In this document: positions 8,025 to 16,434 of the stretch, piece by piece | Layout: the number at the start of each line of letters is the position of its first letter | How positions within the stretch are numbered: position 1 is the stretch's first letter | Assembly (NCBI RefSeq): GCF_051900535.1 | Contig: NZ_JBHZGI010000001.1 | Coordinates: 186,001 to 250,000 of the forward strand | Source of the DNA: Frateuria_A sp051900535 | GTDB lineage: Bacteria; Pseudomonadota; Gammaproteobacteria; Xanthomonadales; Rhodanobacteraceae | DNA length: 64,000 nucleotides | Direction of reading: 5' to 3' | Made by a program: the position numbers and the translations under genes | Notes under the pieces: generated by a model | Database searches by the model: none | The model's input: only the letters and a program-made list of their open reading frames with translations | What the model was told of the DNA's origin: nothing

Positions 8025-8816
8025 TCAAGGCGCGAGCAGCAGCGGGACGCGACTGTGGCGCAGCGAATGGCGCGTCGCGCCGCCGAGCAGCCGTTCGCTG
8101 GTCCGCCGGCGTCCCCAGGCACCTAGCACCAGCAGGTCGACCCCGAGGCGGCCTGCTTCAGCGTGGATGGCCTCGCCAACGCCGACCCGGGGCTGGAACG
8201 GCAACCAGTCGCACGACACCTTCTGACGAGCCAGCCACTCGCGCAGCGGTGCCGCGGTCTTGCCGCCCGGGCCGTGCGTGCCATCCAGCACCGTCACCCG
8301 TTGAGCCATCCGCAGCAGCGGCAGCGCCGCACGCGCCGCGCGGGCGGCCGGCGCGCTGCCGTTCCAGGCCAGCAGCACGTGCCCGACCGCCGGCCGCGCG
8401 ACCCAGTCGTCCGGCACCAGGACGATCGGGCAGCCGCCGTGCACCAGAGTTTCGGCCAGCCGGCGCGAGGCGTCCTGCAGGCTGGCGGGCCAGCCCGGCA
8501 GGCGCCCGATGACCAGGTCGGCCAGGCTCGCGCGTTCGGCCACCACCTTGCGATAGACGCCGCAGACCACTTCCCAGCCGCCGTCCACGCCCGCCGCCTT
8601 GCAGCGCCCTCGCCACCAGGCTTCGTCGGCCAGCGCATCGCGTTCCTCGGCAGCCAGCAGGCCCGCCGCGTCGGGCAGGGCCATCACCACCGCATCCAGC
8701 GGGATAACGCACAGCCCGGTGACCCAGGCATGCCATTGGCGGGCCAGTGAGAACGCGTAATCCAGCAAGGGCGCCTCGCGTTCGGGTTCACCCACGGTAA
8801 CGATCAGTTCGGTCAT
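8025..8816 (-). CDS. Universal stress protein, tandem UspA-type
   Basis: This 263-residue double-USP protein keeps the C-terminal motif LGAWGRRRTSERLLGGATRHS, which fits the G-x2-G-x9-G(S/T) nucleotide site. It is similar in length and architecture to the USP at 3695-4486. The ATG at 8816 (MTELIVTVGEPE) is chosen over an in-frame ATG at 8888, because the longer form would translate through the Fnr-type box, and 8816 restores the 58-base box-to-start distance seen across the window. Confidence 0.88.
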   Translation of the reverse strand: MTELIVTVGEPEREAPLLDYAFSLARQWHAWVTGLCVIPLDAVVMALPDAAGLLAAEERDALADEAWWRGRCKAAGVDGGWEVVCGVYRKVVAERASLADLVIGRLPGWPASLQDASRRLAETLVHGGCPIVLVPDDWVARPAVGHVLLAWNGSAPAARAARAALPLLRMAQRVTVLDGTHGPGGKTAAPLREWLARQKVSCDWLPFQPRVGVGEAIHAEAGRLGVDLLVLGAWGRRRTSERLLGGATRHSLRHSRVPLLLAP

Positions 8817-8874
8817 CGGCCCGGCTTTCCGCAAACGTGTGCGCAAAGCATGCGCAGCCGGCGCGGTGCTGCTG

Positions 8875-8888
8875 TTGACCGGGATCAA
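8875..8888 (-). promoter_or_regulatory. Fnr/Dnr-type box upstream of second universal stress gene
   Basis: The plus strand reads TTGAC-CGGG-ATCAA (minus strand TTGAT-CCCG-GTCAA). It lies 58 bases before the start at 8816. Confidence 0.8.
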
Positions 8889-8915
8889 TCCGAACCGTCA
8901 CCGCGTGCGGCGCGG

Positions 8916-9260
8916 CTAGCGGCGGCTGGCCTTGCGCCTGGCCGAGGGTGCGCAATAGGCGCCATGGAGGGTTTCGATCACTGCCTGCGCGGGGCCGGGC
9001 TCGAGCGCGTAGTGGATCGACTGCGCCTCGCGGCGCGTGCTCACCAGGCCTTCCTCGCGCAACCGCGCCAGGTGCTGCGACAGGGCTGACTGGCTCAGGT
9101 CCGGCAGCGCCTTGTGGATCTCGCCCACCGACAGCTCGCCGCCGACCAGCAGGCACAGCACGCGCAGTCGTTGCGGATTCCCCAAGGCCTTGAGCAGGCG
9201 TGCGGCTTCGTCGGCGCGCGCGTGCATGGCGGAAAGGTCGAGTGACGGGTCAGCGGACAT
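8916..9260 (-). CDS. ArsR-family persulfide-sensing repressor, BigR/SqrR-like
   Basis: This 114-residue winged-helix protein matches BigR/SqrR around both sensory cysteines. Cys36 sits in RVLCLLVGGELSVGEI and Cys103 in HGAYCAPS, 67 residues apart (66 in BigR). In that family the two cysteines form a di- or tetrasulfide bridge with reactive sulfur species, which releases DNA and derepresses sulfide-detoxifying genes. It is divergent from the SQR operon. Two abutting ATTAG-N6-CTAA palindromes lie between the two starts and are the likely operators for both directions. Confidence 0.88.
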   Translation of the reverse strand: MSADPSLDLSAMHARADEAARLLKALGNPQRLRVLCLLVGGELSVGEIHKALPDLSQSALSQHLARLREEGLVSTRREAQSIHYALEPGPAQAVIETLHGAYCAPSARRKASRR

Positions 9261-9287
9261 GATGGCTTGACTTTAGCAGGTCTGAAT

Positions 9288-9303
9288 ATTAGCGTTGTCT
9301 AAC
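9288..9303. promoter_or_regulatory. Putative BigR/SqrR operator 1
   Basis: ATTAG-CGTTGT-CTAAC is an imperfect inverted repeat (5-6-5) in a short A+T-rich patch in otherwise GC-rich DNA, between the divergent ArsR-type repressor and SQR operon. It directly abuts a second copy. Confidence 0.7.
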
Positions 9304-9319
9304 ATTAGGCACATCTAAT
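9304..9319. promoter_or_regulatory. Putative BigR/SqrR operator 2
   Basis: ATTAG-GCACAT-CTAAT is a perfect 5-6-5 inverted repeat placed head-to-tail with operator 1 at a 16-base period. It ends 11 bases before the Fnr-type box, so a bound repressor would lie against the activator site. Confidence 0.72.
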
Positions 9320-9330
9320 ATACGCCGGGA

Positions 9331-9344
9331 TTGATGCCGGTCAA
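9331..9344 (+). promoter_or_regulatory. Fnr/Dnr-type box upstream of the SQR operon
   Basis: TTGAT-GCCG-GTCAA ends 56 bases before the SQR start at 9401. With the adjacent ATTAG palindromes it implies dual control by low oxygen (or NO) and by persulfide. Confidence 0.8.
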
Positions 9345-9400
9345 ACGGCGCCGGACTGGCAGGGGCGACCCTGCCGCGGCATCCACCAGGAGCGATCGAC

Positions 9401-10702
9401 ATGGCCAACATCATCGTTCTGGGCGCGGGGCTGGGCGGCACTGCCGCAGCCTACGAAATCCGCGCCGCGCTCGGCAGGGAGCACACCGTCACGCTGGTCG
9501 GCGACGGGCCGCGCTTCAACTTCACCCCGTCCAATCCGTGGCTGGCGCTCGGCTCGCGCAGGCGCGAGGACATCGGCTTCCCCATCGCCGAGCCGATGGC
9601 GCACCACGACATCCGCTTCGTCGAGGTACCCGCCGAGAAGGTGCTTGCGGCGGAGAGCCGCGTGCGTCTGCGCGACGGGCAGGTGCTGGACTACGACTAC
9701 CTGGTGATCGCGACCGGCCCGCGGCTGGCCTTCGACGAGGTGCCCGGTTCGGGCCCGGACGGCCATACGCAGTCGGTCTGCACCGCCGAACACGCGCAGC
9801 GCGCCTGGGAGGCCTACCAGGCATTCCTGGATGCACCGGGTCCGGTGGTGGTCGGCGCCGCGCCGGGCGCCAGCTGTTTCGGCCCGGCCTACGAGTTCGC
9901 GCTGCTGCTGGATGCCGACCTGCGCAAGCGCAAATTGCGCGAACACGTGCCGATGACCTACGTCACGCCCGAGCCGTACATCGGCCACATGGGCCTGGGC
10001 GGCGTGGGCGATTCGAAGGGTTTGCTAGAACACGAGCTGCGCCAGCGCGAGATCCGGTGGATCACGAGCGCGAAGGTGCTCGGCGCCGAGGCGGGCAAGC
10101 TGAAGCTGCAGGAGGTCGATGCGAAGGGCACGGCGGTGGGCGAGAGCGAACTACCGTTCGCCTACGCCATGCTGCTGCCGGCCTTCACCGGCGTGGACGC
10201 CGTGCGCGGCATCGAAGGCCTCACCAACCCGCGCGGCTTCATCCTGATCGACGAGCACCAGCGCAACCCGCGCTTCCGCAACATCTTCGCCGCCGGCGTG
10301 TGCGTGGCGATCCCGCCGGTGGAAGCCACGCCGGTGCCGACCGGCGCGCCCAAGACCGGCTTCATGATCGAGTCGATGGTCACCGCCATCGCGCACAACC
10401 TGCGCGAGGAGATCGCCGGGCGCCAGCCCGACGCGCGCGCGACCTGGAACGCGGTGTGCCTGGCCGACATGGGCGACACCGGCGCGGCCTTCGTGGCGTT
10501 GCCGCAGATCCCGCCGCGCAACGTCACCTGGGCGAAGCAGGGCAAGTGGGTGCACCTGGCCAAGCTCGCCTTCGAGAAGTACTACCTGCACAAGATCCGC
10601 ACCGGCAACACCGAGCCGGTCTACGAGAAATACGTGCTCAAGCTGCTCGGCATCGAGCGGCTCAAGCCACCGGTCAGGCATTCGCAAGGAGACCTTCCAT
10701 GA
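9401..10702 (+). CDS. sqr: Sulfide:quinone oxidoreductase-like flavoprotein
   Basis: This 433-residue FAD protein has an N-terminal GAGLGG dinucleotide motif and the three catalytic cysteines of sulfide:quinone oxidoreductase: Cys127 (SVCTAEH), Cys159 (GASCFGP) and Cys353 (NAVCLADMG). Their positions closely match characterised SQRs (about 128/160/356). It also has the C-terminal KTGFMIES stretch. The enzyme oxidises sulfide to sulfane sulfur and passes electrons to membrane quinone. It heads a six-gene operon joined by 1-4 base overlaps (one short gap of 22 bases). The neighbouring BigR-like repressor supports a sulfide/persulfide role. Flavocytochrome-c-sulfide-dehydrogenase-like relatives are the main alternative, but no cytochrome partner is present. 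Confidence 0.85.
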   Translation: MANIIVLGAGLGGTAAAYEIRAALGREHTVTLVGDGPRFNFTPSNPWLALGSRRREDIGFPIAEPMAHHDIRFVEVPAEKVLAAESRVRLRDGQVLDYDYLVIATGPRLAFDEVPGSGPDGHTQSVCTAEHAQRAWEAYQAFLDAPGPVVVGAAPGASCFGPAYEFALLLDADLRKRKLREHVPMTYVTPEPYIGHMGLGGVGDSKGLLEHELRQREIRWITSAKVLGAEAGKLKLQEVDAKGTAVGESELPFAYAMLLPAFTGVDAVRGIEGLTNPRGFILIDEHQRNPRFRNIFAAGVCVAIPPVEATPVPTGAPKTGFMIESMVTAIAHNLREEIAGRQPDARATWNAVCLADMGDTGAAFVALPQIPPRNVTWAKQGKWVHLAKLAFEKYYLHKIRTGNTEPVYEKYVLKLLGIERLKPPVRHSQGDLP

Positions 10703-10905
10703 ACATCGATCGCGTCGTGCTCGGCTTTGCCGGAAGCATGGTGCTGCTGTCCGTCACGCTGGGCTGGTGGGTGTCGCCGGCGTGGCTGTGGCTGGCCGTG
10801 TTCGTCGGCGCCAACCTGCTGCAGTCCTCGTTCACGGGCTTCTGCCCGCTGGCGATGATCCTCAAGGGGCTCGGGTTCAAGCCCGGCTGCGCCTTTCCCC
10901 GCTGA
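10699..10905 (+). CDS. Small DUF2892-type membrane protein
   Basis: This 68-residue protein has two transmembrane segments (about 8-28 and 31-46) and a Cys-containing tail (SSFTGFCPLAMIL, GFKPGCAF). It matches the DUF2892/YgaP-tail family that accompanies sulfur-transfer and rhodanese genes. The ATG overlaps the SQR stop (ATGA). The paired cysteines near the membrane could carry sulfane sulfur, but that is inference. Confidence 0.82.
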   Translation: MNIDRVVLGFAGSMVLLSVTLGWWVSPAWLWLAVFVGANLLQSSFTGFCPLAMILKGLGFKPGCAFPR

Positions 10906-10927
10906 CCACTCCATCGAGGCCATTGCC

Positions 10928-11311
10928 GTGTACTACATGACCGAAACCGCAAAGCCCTTTGCCCAGGCCGTCGAGGACCTGGATGCCGCCGTGCGCCGCC
11001 ACAACTTCGGCGTGCTGCATGTGCACGACATCGGCGCGACGCTGCGCGGCAAGGGCGTGCCGTTCGAGCGCGAATGCAAGGTGTTCGAGGTGTGCAATCC
11101 GCGGCAGGCGGCCAAGGTGATGGAGGCGGACATGCGGCTGAACATGGCGCTGCCTTGCCGCATCTCGGTCTACACCGACGGAGGGCGCACCGTCCTGGGC
11201 ATGATCGAGCCCGACCACCTGCTGGGCATGTTGTCGGACGACCCCGCATTGCGCCCGATCGCCAACGAGGTCGAAACGCAGATGCGCCAGATGATCGACG
11301 AGGCTCGCTGA
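10928..11311 (+). CDS. DUF302-domain protein
   Basis: This 127-residue DUF302 protein (residues about 10-125) has a typical core ending in a conserved EPDHLLGML segment and cysteines at RECKVFEVCNP. The family is often found beside SQR-like flavoproteins and RND pumps; its biochemistry is unknown. The GTG at 10928 is used, and an ATG three codons later is possible. Its stop overlaps the start of the next gene (TGATG), so it belongs to the SQR operon. Confidence 0.8.
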   Translation: MYYMTETAKPFAQAVEDLDAAVRRHNFGVLHVHDIGATLRGKGVPFERECKVFEVCNPRQAAKVMEADMRLNMALPCRISVYTDGGRTVLGMIEPDHLLGMLSDDPALRPIANEVETQMRQMIDEAR

Positions 11312-12387
11312 TGCGCCACTCCCGGCCATTGTCCGCGCTGGCGCTCGCCATCGCGCTGCTGGCCGGGTGCCGCAGCGGCGAGGCGCCGACGCACCGCGAG
11401 CCATCCGCGCCGGCCGACCTGGCCAGCCGCGTGGTGCGGCTGCAGGAGGCGTCGCGCGAACAGGCATGGGACGGCGTGGTCGAGGCGGTCAACCAGGCCA
11501 CCGTGTCGGCGCAGACCGCCGGCCGCGTGGTCGAGCTGCCGTACGACGTCAACGACACCGTGCCCGAGGGCGCGGTGATCGTGCGATTCACCGATGTCGA
11601 GCAGAAGTCCGCACACAACCGCGCGCAGGCGCAGATCGCCGCCGCGCAGGCTTCCTACGACGAGGCTGAGGCCTCGTACCGGCGCGTCGCGGCCATTGCC
11701 GAACGCGGCCTGGTCGCACGACAGCAACTGGACCAGGAGCGTGCGCGGCGCGATGCGGCGCGGGCCGCGTTGCAGGCAGCGCAGGCGCAGATGCGCGAGA
11801 TCGGCCAGCAGCTCGACTACACCGTGGTGCGCGCGCCCTACGCCGGCATCGTCACGCGCCGCTTCGTGCAGGTCGGTGAATCGGTGCAGCCGGGCCAGCC
11901 GCTGATGGCCGGCGTTTCGCTGAAGGACCTGCGCGTCACCGTGCAGGTGCCGCAGAGCGCGGTCGACGCCATCCGCCGGCTCAACCATGCCGAGGTGTTG
12001 CTGGCCGATGGTGCGCGCCGCGTGGTTGCCACGAAGCTGACGGTCTTTCCCTATGCCGACCCGGACACGCACACCTTCAGCGTGCGGCTGGAACTGCCCG
12101 GCGACGACACCGGCCTGTACCCGGGCATGACCGTCAAGGTCGCTTTCGCGGTCGGGCGCGAGCGCCGGTTGCTGGTGCCGGCATCGGCACTGGTGCAGCG
12201 CGGCGAGCTGCAGGGCGTCTACGTGCTGGGGCAGGGCGCGCCGCAGTTGCGCCAGGTGCGGACCGGCGCGCGCTACGGCGACGCGGTCGAGGTGCTGGCC
12301 GGCCTGGACGATGGCGAGCGCATCGCGCTCGACCCGGCCGCGGCGGCGCGCTGGATCGGCACGCACCGCACCGAGGCGGCGCCATGA
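11311..12387 (+). CDS. RND efflux membrane-fusion lipoprotein
   Basis: This 358-residue periplasmic adaptor has a lipoprotein signal (ALLAGCRS, Cys20), biotinyl-lipoyl halves (VSAQTAGRVVEL, VRAPYAGIVTRRF), an alpha-helical hairpin with heptads (about 100-165) and a beta-barrel. It would link the inner-membrane RND pump to an outer-membrane channel; no TolC gene is in this operon. It overlaps the DUF302 gene by 1 base and the pump by 4 bases. Confidence 0.9.
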   Translation: MRHSRPLSALALAIALLAGCRSGEAPTHREPSAPADLASRVVRLQEASREQAWDGVVEAVNQATVSAQTAGRVVELPYDVNDTVPEGAVIVRFTDVEQKSAHNRAQAQIAAAQASYDEAEASYRRVAAIAERGLVARQQLDQERARRDAARAALQAAQAQMREIGQQLDYTVVRAPYAGIVTRRFVQVGESVQPGQPLMAGVSLKDLRVTVQVPQSAVDAIRRLNHAEVLLADGARRVVATKLTVFPYADPDTHTFSVRLELPGDDTGLYPGMTVKVAFAVGRERRLLVPASALVQRGELQGVYVLGQGAPQLRQVRTGARYGDAVEVLAGLDDGERIALDPAAAARWIGTHRTEAAP

Positions 12388-15300
12388 GCGAGCCGACGCT
12401 CGGCTTCTCCGGACGCATCGCCCGCGCCTTCCAGGCCTCCCCGCTCACCCCGATCCTGGCGCTGGCCGCGCTGCTGCTGGGCCTCGCCGCGGCGGCGATC
12501 ACGCCGCGCGAGGAAGAGCCGCAGATCGACGTGACCATGGCCAATGTGATGGTGCCGTTCCCCGGCGCCGACGTGCGCGATGTGGAAAACCTGGTGGCCT
12601 TCCCGCTGGAGCAGAAGCTCTCCGAGATCGAGGGCGTCAAGCATGTCTACTCGGTGAGCCAGCCGGGCATGGCTGTGCTGACGGTCGAGTTCCAGGTCGG
12701 CGTGCCGCGCCAGAGCGCGATCGTGCGGCTGTACAACCAGGTCTTCGAGAACCAGGACTTCGTGCCGCCCGGGCTGGGCGTCGGCCCGCCGCTGATCCGG
12801 CCGATGGGGATCGACGACGTGCCGGTGATGGCGATCACGCTGTGGAGCGATGCGGCGGCGCAAAACCCCACGCGCCTCGCCGAAGTGGCGCACACGCTGG
12901 AAACCGACCTGAAGCGCGTGCCCGGCACGCGCGATGTCTACACGCTGGGCGCGCCGACGCGCGCGGTGGTGGTGGAGCTGGATGCCGCGCGGCTGGCCGC
13001 CTACGGCATGGCGGTCGGCGACCTTGCCGGTGCACTCAAGGCGGCGAACGTGGTCGCCCAGGCAGGCGACCGGGTGGCCGGCGACCGCGACGTGCCGGTG
13101 ACGGCCGGTACCTTCCTGGCCAACGCCGGCGACGTGGCCAACCTGGTGATCGGCCTCAAGCACGGCCAGCCGGTGTTCCTCTCCGACGTGGCGCGCATCC
13201 ATGCCGGCGCCGACCTGCCGAGCCGCTACGTCTGGTTCGGCGCGCCGGTGGGCAAGGGCGGCCCGGCCGGCGATGCGCCGGCAGTCACCCTCGCGGTGGC
13301 CAAGAAGCCGGGCGCCAACGCCGCCGACATCACCCGCGCCATCGATGCGCGGCTGGCCGCGCTGCGCAACGTGACGATCCCCGCCGACGTGCACGTCACG
13401 GTGACCCGCGACTACGGCCAGACCGCCACCGACAAGGCGAACAAGCTGATCCACAAGCTGATTTTCGCGACCGGCTCGGTGGTATTGCTGGTGCTGTTCG
13501 CGCTGGGATGGCGCGAGGCGATCGTGGTCGGCAGCGCGGTGGTCATCACGCTGATGCTCACGCTGTTCGCCTCCTGGGCCATGGGCTTCACGCTCAACCG
13601 CGTGTCGCTGTTCGCACTGATCTTCTCGATCGGTATCCTGGTCGACGATGCGATCGTGGTGGTGGAGAACATCCATCGGCACATGGCACTGGGCGGACGC
13701 ACGCTGCGCGAAGCGATCCCCGAGGCGGTGAGCGAGGTGGGCGGGCCGACCATCCTGGCGACCTTCACGGTGATCGCCGCCTTGCTGCCGATGGCGTTCG
13801 TATCAGGGTTGATGGGGCCGTACATGCGGCCGATCCCGATCAACGCCTCGGCCGGCATGCTGCTGTCGCTGGCGGTCGCGCTGGTCGTCACGCCGTGGCT
13901 GGCGCTCAAGCTGCTGGGCCACCACAAGCACAGCGGCGAAGGCGGCCACGCGCCGTCCGACAGCCGCCTGCATCGCCTGTTCGGGCGGGTGATGACGCCG
14001 TTCATCGCCGGCGAAAAGTCGCGCCGTCGCCGGCGCCTGCTGTTCGCCGCGATGGGCGTGCTGGTGCTGGCCGCGGTCGGGCTGGTGGTGGTCAAGGCGG
14101 TGGTCCTGAAGATGCTGCCGTTCGACAACAAGTCCGAGTTCCAGGTGGTGCTGGACATGCCCGAGGGCAGCACGCTGGAGCGCACCAACCGGGTGCTCGG
14201 CGAGCTGGCGGCGGCGGTGTCGACGCTGCCCGAGGTGGCGAACTGGCAAGGCTACGCCGGCACCGCCGCGCCGATCACCTTCAACGGGCTGGTGCGCCAG
14301 TACTACCTGCGCGGCGGCGCCAACGTCGGCGACCTGCAGGTGAACCTGGTGGACAAGGCGCTGCGCGACCGCCAGAGCCACGCCATCGCGCTGGCCATCC
14401 GCCCGACGCTGGCGAAGATCGGCGCCCGCTACGGCGCGTCGGTGAAGATCGTCGAGGTGCCGCCCGGTCCGCCGGTGCTCGCGCCGATCGTGGCCGAGGT
14501 TTACGGGCCGGACTACGACACGGTGCGGCGCACGGCAAAGGCGTTGGAGGAACGCTTCAAGGCCAATGCGGACGTGGTCGACGTCGACTCCAGCGTGGAG
14601 GACGCCGCGCCGCGCGAGGTGCTGGTGGTCGACCGCGAGCGCGCCGCACGCCTGGGCCTGGACCAGGCCGGCATCGCGCAGGCCCTGCGCACCGCGCTCT
14701 CCGGCGAGGATGCCACCTGGCTGATGGACGGCCACGCCCGCTACGCCGTGCCGGTGCGCCTGCGCCTGCCGGCTGGCGACCAGGCTTCACAGGCGCAGTT
14801 TCTCGCACTCGAAGTGCGCGCGCAGAACGGCGCGCTGGTGCCGCTGTCCGAAGTGGTGAGCGTGCGCCAGGCCAGCTGGGAGCGGGCGATCTACCACAAG
14901 GACCTGCTGCCCTACGCCTACGTCACCGGCGACGATGCCGGCGCCACCGACAGCCCGCTGTACGGCATGTTCGGCCTGGTCGGCGAGCTGCGCGACCACG
15001 ACGTCGCCGGCGCGCGACTGGGCCAGCACTACATCGCGCAGCCGGAAGACACTTCCGCGCCTTCGGTGAAGTGGGACGGCGAGTGGCAGATCACCTACGA
15101 GACTTTCCGCGACATGGGCCTGGCCTACTCGGTGGGCCTGTTGCTGATCTACCTGCTGGTGGTCGGCCAGTTCAGGAGCTACCTGGTGCCACTGATCATC
15201 ATGGCGCCGATCCCGCTGACCGTGATCGGCGTAATGCCGGGCCATGCACTGGTCGGCGCGCAGTACACCGCCACGTCGATGATCGGCATGATCGCGCTGG

Positions 15301-15608
15301 CCGGCATCATCGTGCGCAACTCGATCCTCTTGATCGATTTCATCAACCACGCGCTGGCCGCCGGGCGGCCGCTGGGCGAGGCGGTGGTCGAGGCGGCCGC
15401 GGTGCGCGCCAAGCCGATCGTGCTCACCGGCGTGGCGGCGATGGTCGGCGGCTTCTTCATCATCGACGACCCGATCTTCCAGGGCCTGGCGGTGTCGCTG
15501 ATCTTCGGCATCCTGGTGTCCACGGTGCTCACCCTGCTGGTGATCCCGCTGCTTTACTACGCATGGCTGGCGCACCGGGCGCCGCACATCGAAGGAGACG
15601 TGACGTGA
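12384..15608 (+). CDS. RND-family efflux transporter permease
   Basis: This 1074-residue AcrB/MexF-fold protein has one N-terminal helix, a large periplasmic domain, a five-helix block from about 350, a second periplasmic domain and a final helix block. The proton-relay aspartates are visible in helix 4 (GILVDDAIVVVENIHRH). It belongs to the HAE-1/acriflavin group rather than heavy-metal CusA, because the methionine relay of CusA is not evident. Operon context with SQR, DUF302 and OsmC suggests export of a sulfur or electrophilic metabolite; the substrate is unknown. It starts within the adaptor stop (ATGA) and ends overlapping the OsmC gene. Confidence 0.92.
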   Translation: MSEPTLGFSGRIARAFQASPLTPILALAALLLGLAAAAITPREEEPQIDVTMANVMVPFPGADVRDVENLVAFPLEQKLSEIEGVKHVYSVSQPGMAVLTVEFQVGVPRQSAIVRLYNQVFENQDFVPPGLGVGPPLIRPMGIDDVPVMAITLWSDAAAQNPTRLAEVAHTLETDLKRVPGTRDVYTLGAPTRAVVVELDAARLAAYGMAVGDLAGALKAANVVAQAGDRVAGDRDVPVTAGTFLANAGDVANLVIGLKHGQPVFLSDVARIHAGADLPSRYVWFGAPVGKGGPAGDAPAVTLAVAKKPGANAADITRAIDARLAALRNVTIPADVHVTVTRDYGQTATDKANKLIHKLIFATGSVVLLVLFALGWREAIVVGSAVVITLMLTLFASWAMGFTLNRVSLFALIFSIGILVDDAIVVVENIHRHMALGGRTLREAIPEAVSEVGGPTILATFTVIAALLPMAFVSGLMGPYMRPIPINASAGMLLSLAVALVVTPWLALKLLGHHKHSGEGGHAPSDSRLHRLFGRVMTPFIAGEKSRRRRRLLFAAMGVLVLAAVGLVVVKAVVLKMLPFDNKSEFQVVLDMPEGSTLERTNRVLGELAAAVSTLPEVANWQGYAGTAAPITFNGLVRQYYLRGGANVGDLQVNLVDKALRDRQSHAIALAIRPTLAKIGARYGASVKIVEVPPGPPVLAPIVAEVYGPDYDTVRRTAKALEERFKANADVVDVDSSVEDAAPREVLVVDRERAARLGLDQAGIAQALRTALSGEDATWLMDGHARYAVPVRLRLPAGDQASQAQFLALEVRAQNGALVPLSEVVSVRQASWERAIYHKDLLPYAYVTGDDAGATDSPLYGMFGLVGELRDHDVAGARLGQHYIAQPEDTSAPSVKWDGEWQITYETFRDMGLAYSVGLLLIYLLVVGQFRSYLVPLIIMAPIPLTVIGVMPGHALVGAQYTATSMIGMIALAGIIVRNSILLIDFINHALAAGRPLGEAVVEAAAVRAKPIVLTGVAAMVGGFFIIDDPIFQGLAVSLIFGILVSTVLTLLVIPLLYYAWLAHRAPHIEGDVT

Positions 15609-16084
15609 GCGAGGCGCAGACGGTCGAGGTGAGCCTGACCCAGGTGGGCGACTACGAGTTCAACGTGCGTTTCGACGGCACCGCCATCGCCGACCTGGCC
15701 ACCGACGAGCCGCCGCCGCTGGGGCAGGGCCACGGTCCCAACCCGTCGCGCCTGCTGGCCACCGCGGTGGCCAACTGCCTGGCGGCGAGCCTGCTGTTCG
15801 CGTTGCGCAAGTTCGGCAACGCACCGGCTCCGATCACGGCCAAGGCCCGCGCGACCATCGCGCGCAACGCGGGCGGACGCTGGCGCGTGCCGCGCATCGA
15901 GGTCGACCTGCAATTGGCCGACGCGGCCGCCTCGCTCGAGCACCTGGATCGCGTGCTGGCGCAGTTCGAGGACTTCTGCGTGGTCACCGGCAGCGTGCGC
16001 CAGGGCATCGAGGTCGACGTCCGCGTGCTCGATCCGGCGGGAACGGCCTTGCCCTTGCGCGCGGCATCCGTGCCGGCGAGTTGA
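15605..16084 (+). CDS. OsmC/Ohr-fold peroxiredoxin-like protein
   Basis: This 159-residue OsmC-fold protein carries the family cysteine pair Cys58 (AVANCLAAS) and Cys125 (EDFCVVTGS). Characterised members reduce organic hydroperoxides, and some act on sulfane-sulfur species. The GTG start at 15605 overlaps the RND stop (GTGA). It is the last gene of the SQR operon, and its stop codon lies inside the perfect Fnr box of the following dodecin gene. Confidence 0.87.
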   Translation: MSEAQTVEVSLTQVGDYEFNVRFDGTAIADLATDEPPPLGQGHGPNPSRLLATAVANCLAASLLFALRKFGNAPAPITAKARATIARNAGGRWRVPRIEVDLQLADAAASLEHLDRVLAQFEDFCVVTGSVRQGIEVDVRVLDPAGTALPLRAASVPAS

Positions 16085-16094
16085 TCCCGATCAA
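16081..16094 (+). promoter_or_regulatory. Perfect Fnr box upstream of dodecin
   Basis: TTGAT-CCCG-ATCAA matches the consensus fully and is the only fully symmetric TTGAT/ATCAA site in the window. Twenty bases downstream is CTAGGGT (-10-like TAGGGT, 16116-16121). The dodecin start is 82 bases away, implying a leader of about 50 bases. Confidence 0.85.
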
Positions 16095-16176
16095 AGCCGC
16101 CTGCGCCGGTGCGCCTAGGGTGAGCGTGTCCGGCGACCGACCGGTCCGGACTGCCAGCCAATCCGGAGAACACGCC

Positions 16177-16380
16177 ATGAGCGTCGCAAAGGTCATCGAA
16201 ATCATTTCCGAATCACCCGACAGCGTGGAAGATGCCGTGCGGCAGGGCCTGGAACGGGCGGCCCAGACGCTGGACGGGATCAAGGGCGCCTGGATCAGCG
16301 AGACCAAGGTCGTCACCGGGCCCGACGGCAAGATCACGGCCTGGCGCGTGTGCATGCGGGTCAGCTTCGTGATCGGCTGA
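16177..16380 (+). CDS. Dodecin (flavin-sequestering protein)
   Basis: This 67-residue protein matches dodecin over its length, with the flavin-stacking Trp39 (IKGAWISE) and the GKITAWRVCMRVSF strand. Dodecamers store riboflavin/FMN and limit free-flavin photochemistry and redox cycling. It has its own perfect Fnr box and -10 element, so it is probably made under low oxygen. It lies 54 bases before the phosphoribosyltransferase fusion and may be co-transcribed with it. Confidence 0.93.
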   Translation: MSVAKVIEIISESPDSVEDAVRQGLERAAQTLDGIKGAWISETKVVTGPDGKITAWRVCMRVSFVIG

Positions 16381-16434
16381 ACGCTGCGAAATCGCAAGTC
16401 GCCGCACGTTTCCGTTGCGGCGGGAGTAACCGTC

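Noticed and set aside
12273..13682. A 469-codon frame opposite the RND pump
   Set aside because: It is a low-complexity His/Arg-rich translation antisense to a full-length, motif-complete RND transporter.
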